From positions 1 to 43,206 of the IMG/VR virus record IMGVR_UViG_3300022665_001131: DNA of 43,206 nt; one strand, given 5' to 3'. Origin of the DNA: a virus. Both the position numbers and the translations under genes were made by a program. The notes under the pieces are model-generated. The model saw only the letters and a list, made by a program, of their open reading frames with translations, made no database searches and was not told where the DNA came from. Of the stretch, positions 23,690-31,106 are shown one piece after another (positions within the stretch are counted from its first letter, which is position 1; each line of letters opens with the position of its first letter).

Positions 23690-23703
23690 TCTGGAGACAC
23701 AAT

Positions 23704-23976
23704 ATGACAGCTCAAATGCACCCCCTCAAAGACGCCTTGCGCTCCCCCTTCGCATGGCCAGGTGGATACGAAAAAGCCATTTACCTCGCGGACGGCGAGA
23801 GAATTTGTCAAGCCTGCGCAATCAAGAACTTCCGTCAAATCATAAAGGCGACCCGCGACAATCCCGCGGACGACTGGGCATTTCTCACCGTTGATATTTA
23901 TTGGGAAGGCCCACCGCAGACCTGTATTGAATGTTCCCGGCGCCTCCCCAGTGAATATGGAGACCCCGAAGCATGA
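23704..23976 (+). CDS. Conserved small phage protein with two CxxC pairs, 90 aa
   Basis: ATG at 23704 with GGAG upstream. It contains ALRSPFAWPGGYEKAIYLAD, then ICQACA, a helical segment, and TCIECSRRL near the end. The four Cys would bind one zinc. The pattern 'LRSPFAWPGGYP...DG...C..C' is one I know from many small proteins of tailed phages, all without a known function. Overlaps the next gene by 4 bases. Confidence 0.75.
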   Translation: MTAQMHPLKDALRSPFAWPGGYEKAIYLADGERICQACAIKNFRQIIKATRDNPADDWAFLTVDIYWEGPPQTCIECSRRLPSEYGDPEA

Positions 23977-24104
23977 AACTCGAACCGGCGCACCTCATTT
24001 TCCTCAAGGCCGCGCTCCGACGTCGGCCGCGCGAGTACTTTAGTCCCGGTGTGACCCGTATCGTGCTCTTACTTCGCCTCTGTTTGCCCTTCAAGAAGGA
24101 TTAA
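23973..24104 (+). CDS. Small basic protein, 43 aa
   Basis: ATG at 23973 in an ATGA overlap. Leu/Arg-rich amphipathic helix (HLIFLKAALRRRPREYF, RIVLLLRLCLPFKKD end). It may associate with membrane or nucleic acid. No family recognised. Confidence 0.5.
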   Translation: MKLEPAHLIFLKAALRRRPREYFSPGVTRIVLLLRLCLPFKKD

Positions 24105-24105
24105 T

Positions 24106-24240
24106 ATGTCCGAATACACTGATTGTCGTTGTCGAGATTGTTTTGAAATCGCAATTTCCAGCAACCCAAACACACCAGATTTTTGTTGGGCATGTGAAGA
24201 AGCTAATTGCGAAGACAACAAGGAATGTCAAGTAGAATAA
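24106..24240 (+). CDS. Cys-rich zinc-finger-like phage protein, 44 aa
   Basis: ATG at 24106, one base after the previous stop. Seven Cys are arranged as CRCRDC, FCWAC, NCEDNKEC, with DCFEIAIS between, a compact zinc-binding motif seen in many phage-encoded small proteins. The gene is AT-richer than its neighbours, which is unusual in this region and may mark recent acquisition. Function unknown. Confidence 0.65.
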   Translation: MSEYTDCRCRDCFEIAISSNPNTPDFCWACEEANCEDNKECQVE

Positions 24241-24251
24241 GAGAAACTCGA

Positions 24252-24509
24252 ATGACTATTTTGATTCATATCGGCCTCGCCGTTTGTGTCTTTGCTCTGA
24301 TCTCGGGTATGGCGGTCCTTCTTTATCGTCTAATCGAAGTGCTACTGGACTATGTAGGCTACGGGCCCACCACAGCCGCCCGACGCTACGCCCGATGCTA
24401 CGCCGCCGCCGAGAAGCACGCGAACCGGGGCGCGCCGACCCTGAACCGTAGTACCTCACTAATCGTTCAACGCGCTCTCACTGCCGCGAGAAGGGGAGAC
24501 GGATGGTAA
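24252..24509 (+). CDS. Small single-pass membrane protein, 85 aa
   Basis: ATG at 24252 is preferred over the extended frame because the hydrophobic segment starts directly after it (ILIHIGLAVCVFALISGMAV). The cytoplasmic part is basic, Ala/Arg-rich (AARRYARCYAAAEKHANRGA). It overlaps the next gene by 7 bases. Function unknown. Confidence 0.5.
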   Translation: MTILIHIGLAVCVFALISGMAVLLYRLIEVLLDYVGYGPTTAARRYARCYAAAEKHANRGAPTLNRSTSLIVQRALTAARRGDGW

Positions 24510-24820
24510 GTGCTCAAGAATTCAAAAGCGCCGCGCACGCCTTCGCGGACAAGCTCATGTTCGGAAGAGTTGCCTACCTTCTCTACCAGCGAAGACGCGG
24601 CATGGTATTAGCGGCGCACGAGTCCCGTAATAGAGTACCCGAAGCCGCGGCCCATCTCGCGTATATCAAAACACGGCCCGAAATGTCTCCTAAAAGCCAG
24701 ATTGAGTATCTCAAACTCAAAATCGAAGGCCTCGAGCGCTCCGTAAGATACGGCGACGACGAAATCGAGCGACTCGAGGCGGAACTGGCCGCGGCGACGC
24801 AGGACGACCTGCCATTTTGA
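24503..24820 (+). CDS. Helical protein with C-terminal coiled coil, 105 aa
   Basis: ATG at 24503. The C-terminal half is a charged heptad helix (LKLKIEGLERSVRYGDDEIE) ending in an acidic/Phe tip (DDLPF). The DDLPF ending resembles acidic tails of single-stranded DNA-binding proteins, but no OB-fold domain is visible, so this is only a similarity. Function unknown. Confidence 0.55.
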   Translation: MVSAQEFKSAAHAFADKLMFGRVAYLLYQRRRGMVLAAHESRNRVPEAAAHLAYIKTRPEMSPKSQIEYLKLKIEGLERSVRYGDDEIERLEAELAAATQDDLPF

Positions 24821-24836
24821 CAGTAAGAGATACCTA

Positions 24837-25016
24837 ATGTACAAAATCGTACGATTCTACGCCGACGAGCGCGCTTCGCGCACAATCGAACGAGGGCTAA
24901 CGCTTGAAGAAGCTCAAGCCCATTGTAAGGACCCCGAGACGAGCTCTACCACGGCGAGCGCACAGAAATGCTCGCGGATCGGGGGCCAGTGGTTTGACGG
25001 GTACGAAGAGGCATAA
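24837..25016 (+). CDS. Conserved small phage/plasmid protein, 59 aa
   Basis: ATG at 24837. It begins MYKIVRFYADERASRTIERG and continues LTLEEAQAHCKDPETSS, ending WFDGYEEA. This is the pattern of a small family found in many phages and plasmids: a beta hairpin with a 'GLTLEEAQAHC.DPETSS' helix. The role is not known. It is followed by a gap with no gene. Confidence 0.75.
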   Translation: MYKIVRFYADERASRTIERGLTLEEAQAHCKDPETSSTTASAQKCSRIGGQWFDGYEEA

Positions 25017-25160
25017 TGCCCCCTTCCGTCGTCCCATGGCCCCAAACAGGACCGTAGACGGCTTCCCCTCACAAAGCCACTCCTAGGCCGCCTGACTACC
25101 TTATTGGCCCTCTGAGCCCAAATCAACCACCACAGCCCCCCCCCCCCCGAAAGGACCATC
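25017..25160 (+). other. Short intergenic region with a 13-C tract
   Basis: No credible ORF is seen. A run of 13 C (25136-25148) stands just before the Shine-Dalgarno AAAGGA of the next gene. Such tracts are length-variable during replication and could tune translation of the downstream gene. Confidence 0.5.
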
Positions 25161-25349
25161 ATGCATCTGAAACTCATCCGCCAAGACTTTGAAAACGCCA
25201 CGGAGCGTCACCGTCAGCGCGCGCTGGAGCGGTATGCTGCCAAAAGGGCCGCCCAAACTGTCCGAAATTTGGACAACCGCGCCATTATAATCGTTTTTGA
25301 GCGCGCCCGAGCGGCCGAAAGGGCCCAATCGTGCCTTAAGTGCCCGTGA
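25161..25349 (+). CDS. Small highly basic helical protein, 62 aa
   Basis: ATG at 25161 with AAAGGA at -12 to -7. Very Arg/Ala-rich (HRQRALERYAAKRAAQTVRN), a likely nucleic-acid-binding helix; it ends in a CLKC pair. Sits between the poly-C tract and the AT-rich intergenic region. Unknown function. Confidence 0.55.
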   Translation: MHLKLIRQDFENATERHRQRALERYAAKRAAQTVRNLDNRAIIIVFERARAAERAQSCLKCP

Positions 25350-25369
25350 GGCGTGCCCAAGGCGCCCTT

Positions 25370-25560
25370 ATAAGAAAGTTACCCTTTTTCAAGAAAAGTT
25401 TAGACTATAGGAATACAGAAGATACCTACTTCCCGATTAATAATATTTTTTTATAGTAGTAGTAGTAGTATATAGGGTGGGTAAGTTCCGTATACCGCCT
25501 ATGAGAAAGATTATGGGAAACAATTAATAAAACTTTGCCATTGTGGTGTTACCTACACCC
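25370..25560 (+). other. AT-rich region with (TAG)n repeat, candidate origin or promoter region
   Basis: About 190 bp of strongly AT-rich DNA in an otherwise GC-rich genome, with no ORF. It contains TAATATTTTTTTATA, five consecutive TAG trinucleotides (25454-25468), and several short T and A runs. Such an easily melted segment upstream of the replication genes is a reasonable place for a replication origin, but no iterons or DnaA-box-like sites stand out. Confidence 0.4.
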
Positions 25561-25568
25561 GTTATACT
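25541..25568 (+). promoter_or_regulatory. Putative promoter TTGTGG-N16-TATACT
   Basis: TTGTGG (25541-25546) and TATACT (25563-25568) sit 20 bp before the ATG at 25589, with GGAG in the short leader. Both hexamers match the putative promoter at 23050. It would drive the second block of plus-strand genes. Confidence 0.45.
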
Positions 25569-25588
25569 TTTGATTTTGGAGCACCACC

Positions 25589-25867
25589 ATGTCTAACGTC
25601 CGCCTCGCCCTCGATCCCAAGTACTTCGATCGCCTCGTGGGCCAGGAACGCATCCTGCCCATGGGCCAGCAACAGGCCGTGCTGATCCGTGTCGCCTGTG
25701 AGAGCTTCGAGCTCGAGGGCCCCGTTGAGTTTCCGGCCCCCGGCCGTTTCATTTCCTCGTACATAGGAACACAAACCCAGAAGCGCCTCGCCGCGGTCAG
25801 CGGTGCCCACCCTGGCATCCCACTGGCTCGCGTCATTCGCGCCCTCCTCGATCGGATCCCCCACTAA
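25589..25867 (+). CDS. Unknown protein, possibly ribbon-helix-helix-like, 92 aa
   Basis: ATG at 25589 with GGAG before it. The C-terminus (TQKRLAAVSGAHPGIPLARV) followed by an IRALLDRI helix has the spacing of a ribbon-helix-helix or similar small DNA-binding domain, but this is weak. First gene of the second early block, behind a putative promoter. Unknown function. Confidence 0.55.
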   Translation: MSNVRLALDPKYFDRLVGQERILPMGQQQAVLIRVACESFELEGPVEFPAPGRFISSYIGTQTQKRLAAVSGAHPGIPLARVIRALLDRIPH

Positions 25868-25880
25868 CAAAGGACAACCC

Positions 25881-26147
25881 ATGAGTGTTATCTACAAATA
25901 CGCCCTCCAGAACGTTGCCTTTCAAGGTGTGGCCATGCCAAAGGGCGCAGAAATCCTCTGCGTGCAGACACAGCGCGATGTACCTTGTATTTGGGCCCGC
26001 GTGAACCCCGCCGCGCCCGTCCGCAACCGTAAGTTGCTAAGTTTCGGTACCGGTGAGCCCATTTCAGGCACCCCCGGCAAATACATCGGCACTTACCAAC
26101 TAAATAATGGACGGCTGGTGTTTCACCTTTACGAGGAGGCCCCTTGA
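25881..26147 (+). CDS. Conserved small phage protein, 88 aa
   Basis: ATG at 25881 with AAAGGA upstream. It opens MSVIYKYALQNVAFQGVAMP, followed by KGAEILCVQTQRDVPCIWAR and a beta-rich end (GKYIGTYQLNNGRLVFHLYE). This 'IYKY.L......MP.GA.IL.VQ.Q...p.lWA.V' pattern belongs to a widespread family of small phage proteins without assigned function. Its stop overlaps the next start. Confidence 0.75.
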   Translation: MSVIYKYALQNVAFQGVAMPKGAEILCVQTQRDVPCIWARVNPAAPVRNRKLLSFGTGEPISGTPGKYIGTYQLNNGRLVFHLYEEAP

Positions 26148-26656
26148 GCTACTTCACCCCCTTCGCCCACTGTGGCCCCCACGTCGCGCTGCGCACCGTC
26201 GACGGCGACCTCATACTCGTCGAAGAAGCCAAGGACGCTTCCCGCTTCGGCGCCGCTTACAGCGCGCTCGAGCTCTTCGTAGCGGTCTGCGAGCTCGAGC
26301 CTCTGATCTACAACTGGCGCGACCGCCTCCTCGGCCGCTCCCGGCCCTCTAAGCCTTGGCGTGACCTCGACAATGTCCACAAAATCAACCATATTCTCCA
26401 AGCCAACCTGAACCTCGCGTCGATCGCCCCGGGCGCCGACTACGACTCGCTCGCGCCCGGCAACCTCCCCGAAAATGCCTCTCGCGCCGACCGCCTTCGA
26501 TCCTCCGGCTTCGTCTTATACCCTACGCTCCAACTCGCCTTTTGTCAACAAATCCTCGCCGCTGTCACCGACGTCCCCGAAATCGTCGGTTTCCTCGATC
26601 ACCCTATCCACGGCGTTCCCGAAGAGCGCTGGCTTTACCCGGAGACCCCGAAATGA
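26144..26656 (+). CDS. Unknown protein, 170 aa
   Basis: Starts with TTG at 26144, overlapping the preceding stop (TTGA) behind GGAGG. Opens with a beta segment (HVALRTVDGDLILVEEAKDA), then mostly helical. It ends ERWLYPETPK. It has no recognisable motif. It leads into a 58-aa gene and the ATPase gene with 4-base overlaps, so it may act in replication with them. Confidence 0.55.
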   Translation: MSYFTPFAHCGPHVALRTVDGDLILVEEAKDASRFGAAYSALELFVAVCELEPLIYNWRDRLLGRSRPSKPWRDLDNVHKINHILQANLNLASIAPGADYDSLAPGNLPENASRADRLRSSGFVLYPTLQLAFCQQILAAVTDVPEIVGFLDHPIHGVPEERWLYPETPK

Positions 26657-26829
26657 TCACGAATTTGATCGGCCGCCAACTTAAGGCCCAATATAATATC
26701 CATGGTACAATCGTTGCGGTTTATGTTGATCGTGGAGAGCTTTGGATTGCTGTTGAGAACGCCCATGGCGGACTTTATACCATGATTGCCACTGCCGCCA
26801 ATCTGGCTCTGGCGTCGGAGGCCCCATGA
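26653..26829 (+). CDS. Small beta-rich protein, 58 aa
   Basis: ATG at 26653 (ATGA overlap). Two beta hairpins are suggested by IHGTIVAVYVDRGELWIAVE and GGLYTMIATAANLA. The central pattern recalls small OB- or SH3-like barrels. Unknown function. Confidence 0.55.
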   Translation: MITNLIGRQLKAQYNIHGTIVAVYVDRGELWIAVENAHGGLYTMIATAANLALASEAP

Positions 26830-27719
26830 AATACCCCCACTTCAACGCCCTTTTTAGCTCCTTCGAGTTCGACGCCGTCGACCACACCACGCTGTATTCC
26901 TTTATTTTCGGCTGCTTCCACGCCGCTTCTCTCGATCACCCCCGGCCCATCTTCTTTATCGACAGCGAGGTGCCCGCCCGCGGCAAAACCGAGGTCTCCC
27001 GCGCCCTAACGATCCTCCTCGACAAAAAATCCACCTCCCTCGCCATTACGGGTAACGGCCCCGCCGACATGGATAACATCGTGGCGAATCTCCTCTCCGG
27101 CTGCCGCTGCATCTCCGGCCAGAATGTTAGTGGTGTGGCCGAATACAATAATCCCCTACTCGCTTGCCTCGCTACGGATGGGACTGTGTCAATGCGGGGC
27201 AAGTACGACCGCACCGCCACCCCTTTCGCCGGCATCGTCGGCATCCTCTCCGCCGTCTACGGTCAGGCCTCTGTCCACCCCGACATCGTGACCCGTAGCT
27301 GGCGCGTCTTCCTCTCCGGCCCCGCTCAAAGGCTCGACGTCCAGCCCGCCGTCTACGCCAAAGAAAATCGCGACGCCCTCATCAATGAGATTTTGGTTGC
27401 GCACTCTCGCGCCACCGAGTATACTGAACCTCCAACTACCCGCTTCAACCACTTCGAGGCCGCAGCCGCCGGCGCGTACGCCGAATTTTCTGGGCGGTCT
27501 CACCTCGAAGTGGCTGCTCTTTTGAAAAAGGCCACTAACGGCCGTCTCGGGCTCCTTCCCGCCGCCGTCAATTCCTTGTACAAATCAAACCCCAAGGCCT
27601 TCACCGTTCCGCCTCACAAGGAAGTGATTGGCTTCACCGCTCGCCAGTTTGACCCAGACGCACTCGAAGGCGCCCGCGCCCTCGGTTACACCTTTCACCA
27701 CGGAGAATGGACCGCATGA
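26826..27719 (+). CDS. P-loop ATPase of primase-helicase (AAA+/D5-like) type, 297 aa
   Basis: ATG at 26826. A Walker A-like FFIDSEVPARGKTEVS lies at residues ~44-58 (GKT at 53-55). The rest matches the C-terminal ATPase of phage primase-helicases: CISGQNVSGVAEYNNPLLAC, a substrate-strand segment (GTVSMRGKYDRTATPFAGIV), then DIVTRSWRVFLSG as an arginine-finger/sensor region like the ARR..P..L of that family. No primase domain is attached, and none is seen elsewhere in the window. It probably unwinds DNA for the phage polymerase. Confidence 0.65.
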   Translation: MKYPHFNALFSSFEFDAVDHTTLYSFIFGCFHAASLDHPRPIFFIDSEVPARGKTEVSRALTILLDKKSTSLAITGNGPADMDNIVANLLSGCRCISGQNVSGVAEYNNPLLACLATDGTVSMRGKYDRTATPFAGIVGILSAVYGQASVHPDIVTRSWRVFLSGPAQRLDVQPAVYAKENRDALINEILVAHSRATEYTEPPTTRFNHFEAAAAGAYAEFSGRSHLEVAALLKKATNGRLGLLPAAVNSLYKSNPKAFTVPPHKEVIGFTARQFDPDALEGARALGYTFHHGEWTA

Positions 27720-28111
27720 GTTCCCCCCGCACTAACATTGACCGCCTCTTACGGTTGGCCGCCCTCCTACGAGACCTCCCTCCCAAGGATTTTAATCAAG
27801 GACAATGGTATGGTTCAGATCGCGACCCTGACGTGCGTAAGGCTAAATGCGACATGGTTTGTTGCCTTGGAGGCTGGGCTACGACCATTCATCCCGATCT
27901 CATTTTTGGCCCCGACGGCCTGTATTTTCAGAATACGCGAGCACATCTTGCGTTTGCTGTGGCCTTTGGCCTCGATGAGGACGTCGCAAGGGCCCTCACC
28001 GACGGTGACGCTCCCCATCAAACCCCAAAAGCCGCGGCCCGTGCCGTCGAAAATGTCGCCGCCGACCTCGCTGCGGAGCACGACTACGAAATCGTGGAGG
28101 TGCCCGCATGA
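27716..28111 (+). CDS. Conserved phage protein, 131 aa
   Basis: ATG at 27716 overlaps the ATPase stop. Pattern: RLLRLAALLRDLPPKDFNQG, then CDMVCCLGGWATTIHPDLIF and LAFAVAFGLDEDVARALTDG. Proteins with a 'LaayLe...p..Fdm..w......C.tvgCa.Gwa' pattern are widespread in phages and poorly understood. The Cys residues may bind zinc. Unknown function. Confidence 0.65.
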   Translation: MSSPRTNIDRLLRLAALLRDLPPKDFNQGQWYGSDRDPDVRKAKCDMVCCLGGWATTIHPDLIFGPDGLYFQNTRAHLAFAVAFGLDEDVARALTDGDAPHQTPKAAARAVENVAADLAAEHDYEIVEVPA

Positions 28112-28248
28112 AATTGCGCTTTCTCATTTCCACCTTTCCGGTAATGGGTCTACTTTGCCATCGTCCTACCTGCTTTGTTTCTTCAAATAGTACCTTTTTT
28201 GTCGAGTGGTTCTCCAAAACCTGGAACGCCACCGAAAGGACGCCATGA
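28108..28248 (+). CDS. Small hydrophobic protein, 46 aa
   Basis: ATG at 28108 overlaps the previous stop (ATGA) and its stop overlaps the methyltransferase start (ATGA), so the small frame is well bracketed. The N-terminus is hydrophobic (LRFLISTFPVMGLLC), followed by a polar end. Perhaps membrane-associated; unknown. Confidence 0.5.
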   Translation: MKLRFLISTFPVMGLLCHRPTCFVSSNSTFFVEWFSKTWNATERTP

Positions 28249-28925
28249 CTACCTGCCACGGAAGTAACGACAAGTACCTCGCCGCCGCTGAGGAAACCAT
28301 TTGCCGTTCCCTTGTGAAACGCTGTTACAAAGACGGCCATCCCGGCTCGGCGCTGGACGTTGGCGCCGGCGACAGCGGCGCGGGCCGTCGCATCCTCAAG
28401 AACTGGGACTACACCGGCATTGACGCTGTGCCCCGTGAGAATTTAAACAATGAGGAATTGGTTCTCCATCACGATATCTTGGATCCTGCCTTCCTCGCCG
28501 ATCTCCACGGGAAGAAATTCGACCTCGTCCTCTGCAAGCGCGTTCTATGCCAAATGTCCGACGACGACGTGGCCCGCGCCATTGCGCACATCAGTGTCAT
28601 CGTGCGGTCTAAAGGACACCTATTAATCTGCGAACCGTGGGCCACCCAGCGCGCCGCCTTGTCCGCGGTCCACCCCCTTCCCGACCCTGAGAGCGGTGGC
28701 CTCGGTGTGAGCCAAATTCCCATGCGTACCTTCTTTGGCGCTCCCATCGCCGACGTCGCCGTCGCGCCGGATTACACCCTGTGGACCCGATACCTTTATC
28801 CTCTTCTCTCCGGCGAGTTTCTTAAGTACGACGACCCTAAGCGCGCCGTGTTCCCCACCTTCCCGGCCTCGACTCATCGGCAGCACGCTTTTTACCGCGT
28901 CTTGCTCTGGAAGAAAACCGCATGA
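28245..28925 (+). CDS. Class I SAM-dependent methyltransferase, 226 aa
   Basis: ATG at 28245 with AAAGGA. Motif I is SALDVGAGDSGAG, the acidic end of strand 2 is YTGIDAVP, and the motif IV/post-motif region reads FDLVLCKRVLCQMSDDD followed by KGHLLICEPW. This is the Methyltransf_11/23 type, acting on a small molecule, lipid or protein rather than DNA. C-terminal residues resemble a substrate-binding cap. Its neighbours give no substrate. It is one of four methyltransferases in this arm. Confidence 0.85.
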   Translation: MTTCHGSNDKYLAAAEETICRSLVKRCYKDGHPGSALDVGAGDSGAGRRILKNWDYTGIDAVPRENLNNEELVLHHDILDPAFLADLHGKKFDLVLCKRVLCQMSDDDVARAIAHISVIVRSKGHLLICEPWATQRAALSAVHPLPDPESGGLGVSQIPMRTFFGAPIADVAVAPDYTLWTRYLYPLLSGEFLKYDDPKRAVFPTFPASTHRQHAFYRVLLWKKTA

Positions 28926-29164
28926 AAGCCCCCAAGAAAATCGCCAAATGCGGGAAGCGCTCCTGCAAGAACCCCTCCCGCCCCAAGTACTGGGCCTCAG
29001 GCCGCCTCGCTCTGAAGAAGGTACGCGCTCTCGTTCGATCTGGTTACGGTTTAGATGCCGCGATCCACTACTGGCTCGGGGCACGCAAATGCTACGCGGG
29101 CGCCACACCGACCCAGGCCGCGTTCGAGCGCTTTTGCCGCGCCTCGTTTAGGAGACAACCATGA
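28922..29164 (+). CDS. Small basic protein, 80 aa
   Basis: ATG at 28922, coupled. Very Lys/Arg/Ala-rich with a C-x(4)-C pattern near the start (KCGKRSCKNPSRPKYWASGR) and a helical remainder. Possibly nucleic-acid binding; unknown. Confidence 0.55.
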   Translation: MKAPKKIAKCGKRSCKNPSRPKYWASGRLALKKVRALVRSGYGLDAAIHYWLGARKCYAGATPTQAAFERFCRASFRRQP

Positions 29165-29325
29165 AAATAGGCCGCCTTCAGATCCTGTTTTGGTGGAAAA
29201 ACTGGTGTTGGCTTCCTCGTCATGGGACTTATGGGCCGCGGAGCAATTCGGCTTATATTGTGTTTCGGTGGTGGGCCTGGGGGCCCGTTGATGTGCGCTT
29301 TTTCCCACGAAAGAGAAACTCATGA
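29161..29325 (+). CDS. Trp-rich small protein, 54 aa
   Basis: ATG at 29161 (ATGA), stop overlapping the methylase start. Eight Trp in a short basic peptide (LFWWKNWCWLPRHG, VFRWWAWGPVDVRFFPRKR). It may be a membrane-interface peptide. Overlap at both ends supports translation. Unknown function. Confidence 0.45.
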   Translation: MKIGRLQILFWWKNWCWLPRHGTYGPRSNSAYIVFRWWAWGPVDVRFFPRKRNS

Positions 29326-29837
29326 CCAATCTAGTCGATAAGAAATGCATCTCCACGGACTGGTTCACCCCGCCCGAGATCTTGGAGCCTGTTCGCGCCG
29401 TCCTCGGGGGCTCCATTCCATTGGACCCCTGCACCGCGTCTCATAATCCCACCCAAGCTTATAAGTTTTGTTTTCTCGGAGGTCACGATGGCCTGACGAT
29501 TCCGTGGTTAATTTCAGCGTTCGTTAACCCCCCCTACGGTAAGGAGCTGTATAAATGGATTTCTAAAACTGTCTGGGAGGCAAGCTTGGGCGTCCAGATT
29601 GTGTTTTTAGTCTCAGCTTCCTCTCGCTGGGATCAGGCCAAGTGGCAACGTCTTTATAGCCCTAACCTCACTACCTTCGTGATGCCTCGGGGTCGCGTCA
29701 AGTTCCTGGACGCCTCCGGAGTGCAGCAGAAATCGCCGCCTTATCCGTCGATTTTGTACTTCTACAATATTGACCCCAAAACCGTACTCCAACATTTTGG
29801 CCACTTAGGGACCGTTGTGAAGCAGGAGGTTTTGTGA
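29322..29837 (+). CDS. Phage DNA N6-adenine methyltransferase (Dam-like)
   Basis: 171 aa, ATG at 29322. It has the pattern of the short phage DNA N-6-adenine-methyltransferase family: STDWFTPPEILEPVRAVLGG, the SAM-site variant IPLDPCTASHNPTQA, and the catalytic AFVNPPYGKELYKW (NPPY motif). FVMPRGRVKFLDASG and PYPSILYFY at the end also fit. It would methylate adenine in phage DNA, plausibly against host restriction. No cognate restriction gene is nearby. Recognition site cannot be read from sequence. Confidence 0.9.
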   Translation: MTNLVDKKCISTDWFTPPEILEPVRAVLGGSIPLDPCTASHNPTQAYKFCFLGGHDGLTIPWLISAFVNPPYGKELYKWISKTVWEASLGVQIVFLVSASSRWDQAKWQRLYSPNLTTFVMPRGRVKFLDASGVQQKSPPYPSILYFYNIDPKTVLQHFGHLGTVVKQEVL

Positions 29838-30010
29838 TTCTCTACAAAGAGTGGGATACGCATTTTGTGAACACCAAAGGTAACTCTGTCCGTTCAGATT
29901 TAGGTATGGTGCTCAATAGTATTCAGGAAGAATGGCACATTTTTTCCATCTTCGATTATTCGTATGGGACCACTGTCGTAAAATGGCGCTGGCGCTGGTT
30001 TTGGCAATGA
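29834..30010 (+). CDS. Small protein, 58 aa
   Basis: GTG at 29834 behind a strong AGGAGG site, overlapping the methylase stop. The C-terminus is rich in Trp and Arg (VVKWRWRWFWQ). It ends in an ATGA overlap with the next gene. Unknown function. Confidence 0.6.
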   Translation: MILYKEWDTHFVNTKGNSVRSDLGMVLNSIQEEWHIFSIFDYSYGTTVVKWRWRWFWQ

Positions 30011-30897
30011 TCCTCTACGAAGGCCCTTCCCTCCTCGACTCCTCCGTGGAAGTTGTCGTGATCGCCACCGAGGACAGTAACCCCAAGACGGGCCGCATGC
30101 TTTTTACCTGGATCCTTCGTCAAGACCGCCCGCCAGAAGTGGCGGCCTACGACGGCAGCGACGACGCGATCTGCGGCGACTGCAAATTCCGAGCACAGCT
30201 TGATAGTCGTGGGTGGGATCCCGAGTGGGATGCTTCCGTTCAAGCACCACCATTCATGCAGAAATCCCGCACCTGCTACGTCCGGCTGTCCCCCGCCGAG
30301 GGCGCCGACGAGACTATGCCGCCCAGCGAGGTCTGGCGTGCGTGGAAGGCCGGCAAGTTCTACGGGGGCCCCCAAATAGTTTCGGGTATGCGAGATCCGA
30401 ATACTGATGAGTGCATTTGGGAGCAAGTCTTAGAAGGGAATACGTACTGGCAGTATCGTGGCCCCCTTCCCGTCCGCATCGGCAGCTACGGAGACCCCGC
30501 CGCGGTGCCCACCCGCGTCTGGGCCGCGCTTGTTCGGTACGCAAAGCACTGGACGGGGTACACACATTTTTGCCGAACCTGCGACCCCGACCTAAAGCGC
30601 TATTGCATGGCCTCCGTCGACACCCCCGAGGAGCGCGCCGAGGCGCAGGCGCTGGGATGGAGAACATTCATGGTGGTACCGGAAAATCGAAAGGAGGTGA
30701 TGTGGAATGGAACTGCAAGAGCAGAAACCGTGGATATGACGGTGGGGGGTACAGATATTCTGTGCCCCGCCACTGACCCTCATCCGAAACGGAACGCTAC
30801 TTGCTCGACCTGCCTCCTGTGCCGCGGCACCTCCGCCCCGGCGCCTTCAATATGGGAAATTTCACACGGAAAGAATGCGAGTAATCACACATGGTAA
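30007..30897 (+). CDS. Conserved phage protein with Cys motifs, 296 aa
   Basis: ATG at 30007 chosen because it overlaps the previous stop; a longer in-frame ORF exists. The pattern is familiar from many phages: SNPKTGRMLFTWILRQDRPP, then DAICGDCKFR, CYVRLS, PLPVRIGSYGDPAAVPTRVW, HWTGYTHFCRTCD, YCMASVDTPEERAEAQALGW, and a final C-x2-C-x2-C zinc-like pair (CSTCLLC). Together these suggest a zinc-binding enzyme or scaffold of unknown activity. It is often found among phage early genes. Confidence 0.8.
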   Translation: MILYEGPSLLDSSVEVVVIATEDSNPKTGRMLFTWILRQDRPPEVAAYDGSDDAICGDCKFRAQLDSRGWDPEWDASVQAPPFMQKSRTCYVRLSPAEGADETMPPSEVWRAWKAGKFYGGPQIVSGMRDPNTDECIWEQVLEGNTYWQYRGPLPVRIGSYGDPAAVPTRVWAALVRYAKHWTGYTHFCRTCDPDLKRYCMASVDTPEERAEAQALGWRTFMVVPENRKEVMWNGTARAETVDMTVGGTDILCPATDPHPKRNATCSTCLLCRGTSAPAPSIWEISHGKNASNHTW

Positions 30898-31106
30898 CTT
30901 CCGCAGCTTTTCCTCAGTATTACGGTGGAGGGTTTACGGGCATGACGCTCCGCGACTACTTCGCCGCGGCCGCACTTACTTCTATGACCGCGGCTCCAGA
31001 TTATTCTAAGGGTCCTTGCAATGCAGCTATGGCGGAGAGGGCCTACGTTATCGCCGACCTTATGCTCGCCGAGCGCGCCAAGGAGACAAATGAAAAGAGA
31101 ACTTAA
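30891..31106 (+). CDS. Conserved small phage protein, 71 aa
   Basis: ATG at 30891, overlapping the previous gene by 7 bases. GFTGMTLRDYFAAAALTSMT, then AYVIADLMLAERA, is a common pattern in small phage proteins ('GMTLRDYFAAqAL...AY.iAD.ML..R'). Function is not known. Confidence 0.75.
   Translation: MVTSAAFPQYYGGGFTGMTLRDYFAAAALTSMTAAPDYSKGPCNAAMAERAYVIADLMLAERAKETNEKRT

Noticed and set aside
23168-25349. Possible CRISPR array or tRNA genes among the small early genes
   Set aside because: No regularly spaced repeats and no cloverleaf-like sequence with a TTCGA/CCA pattern were seen by eye.
25350-25370. Hairpin-like GGCGCC sequence after the gene at 25161
   Set aside because: Stem of only about 4 bp without a following T tract, so not called a terminator.
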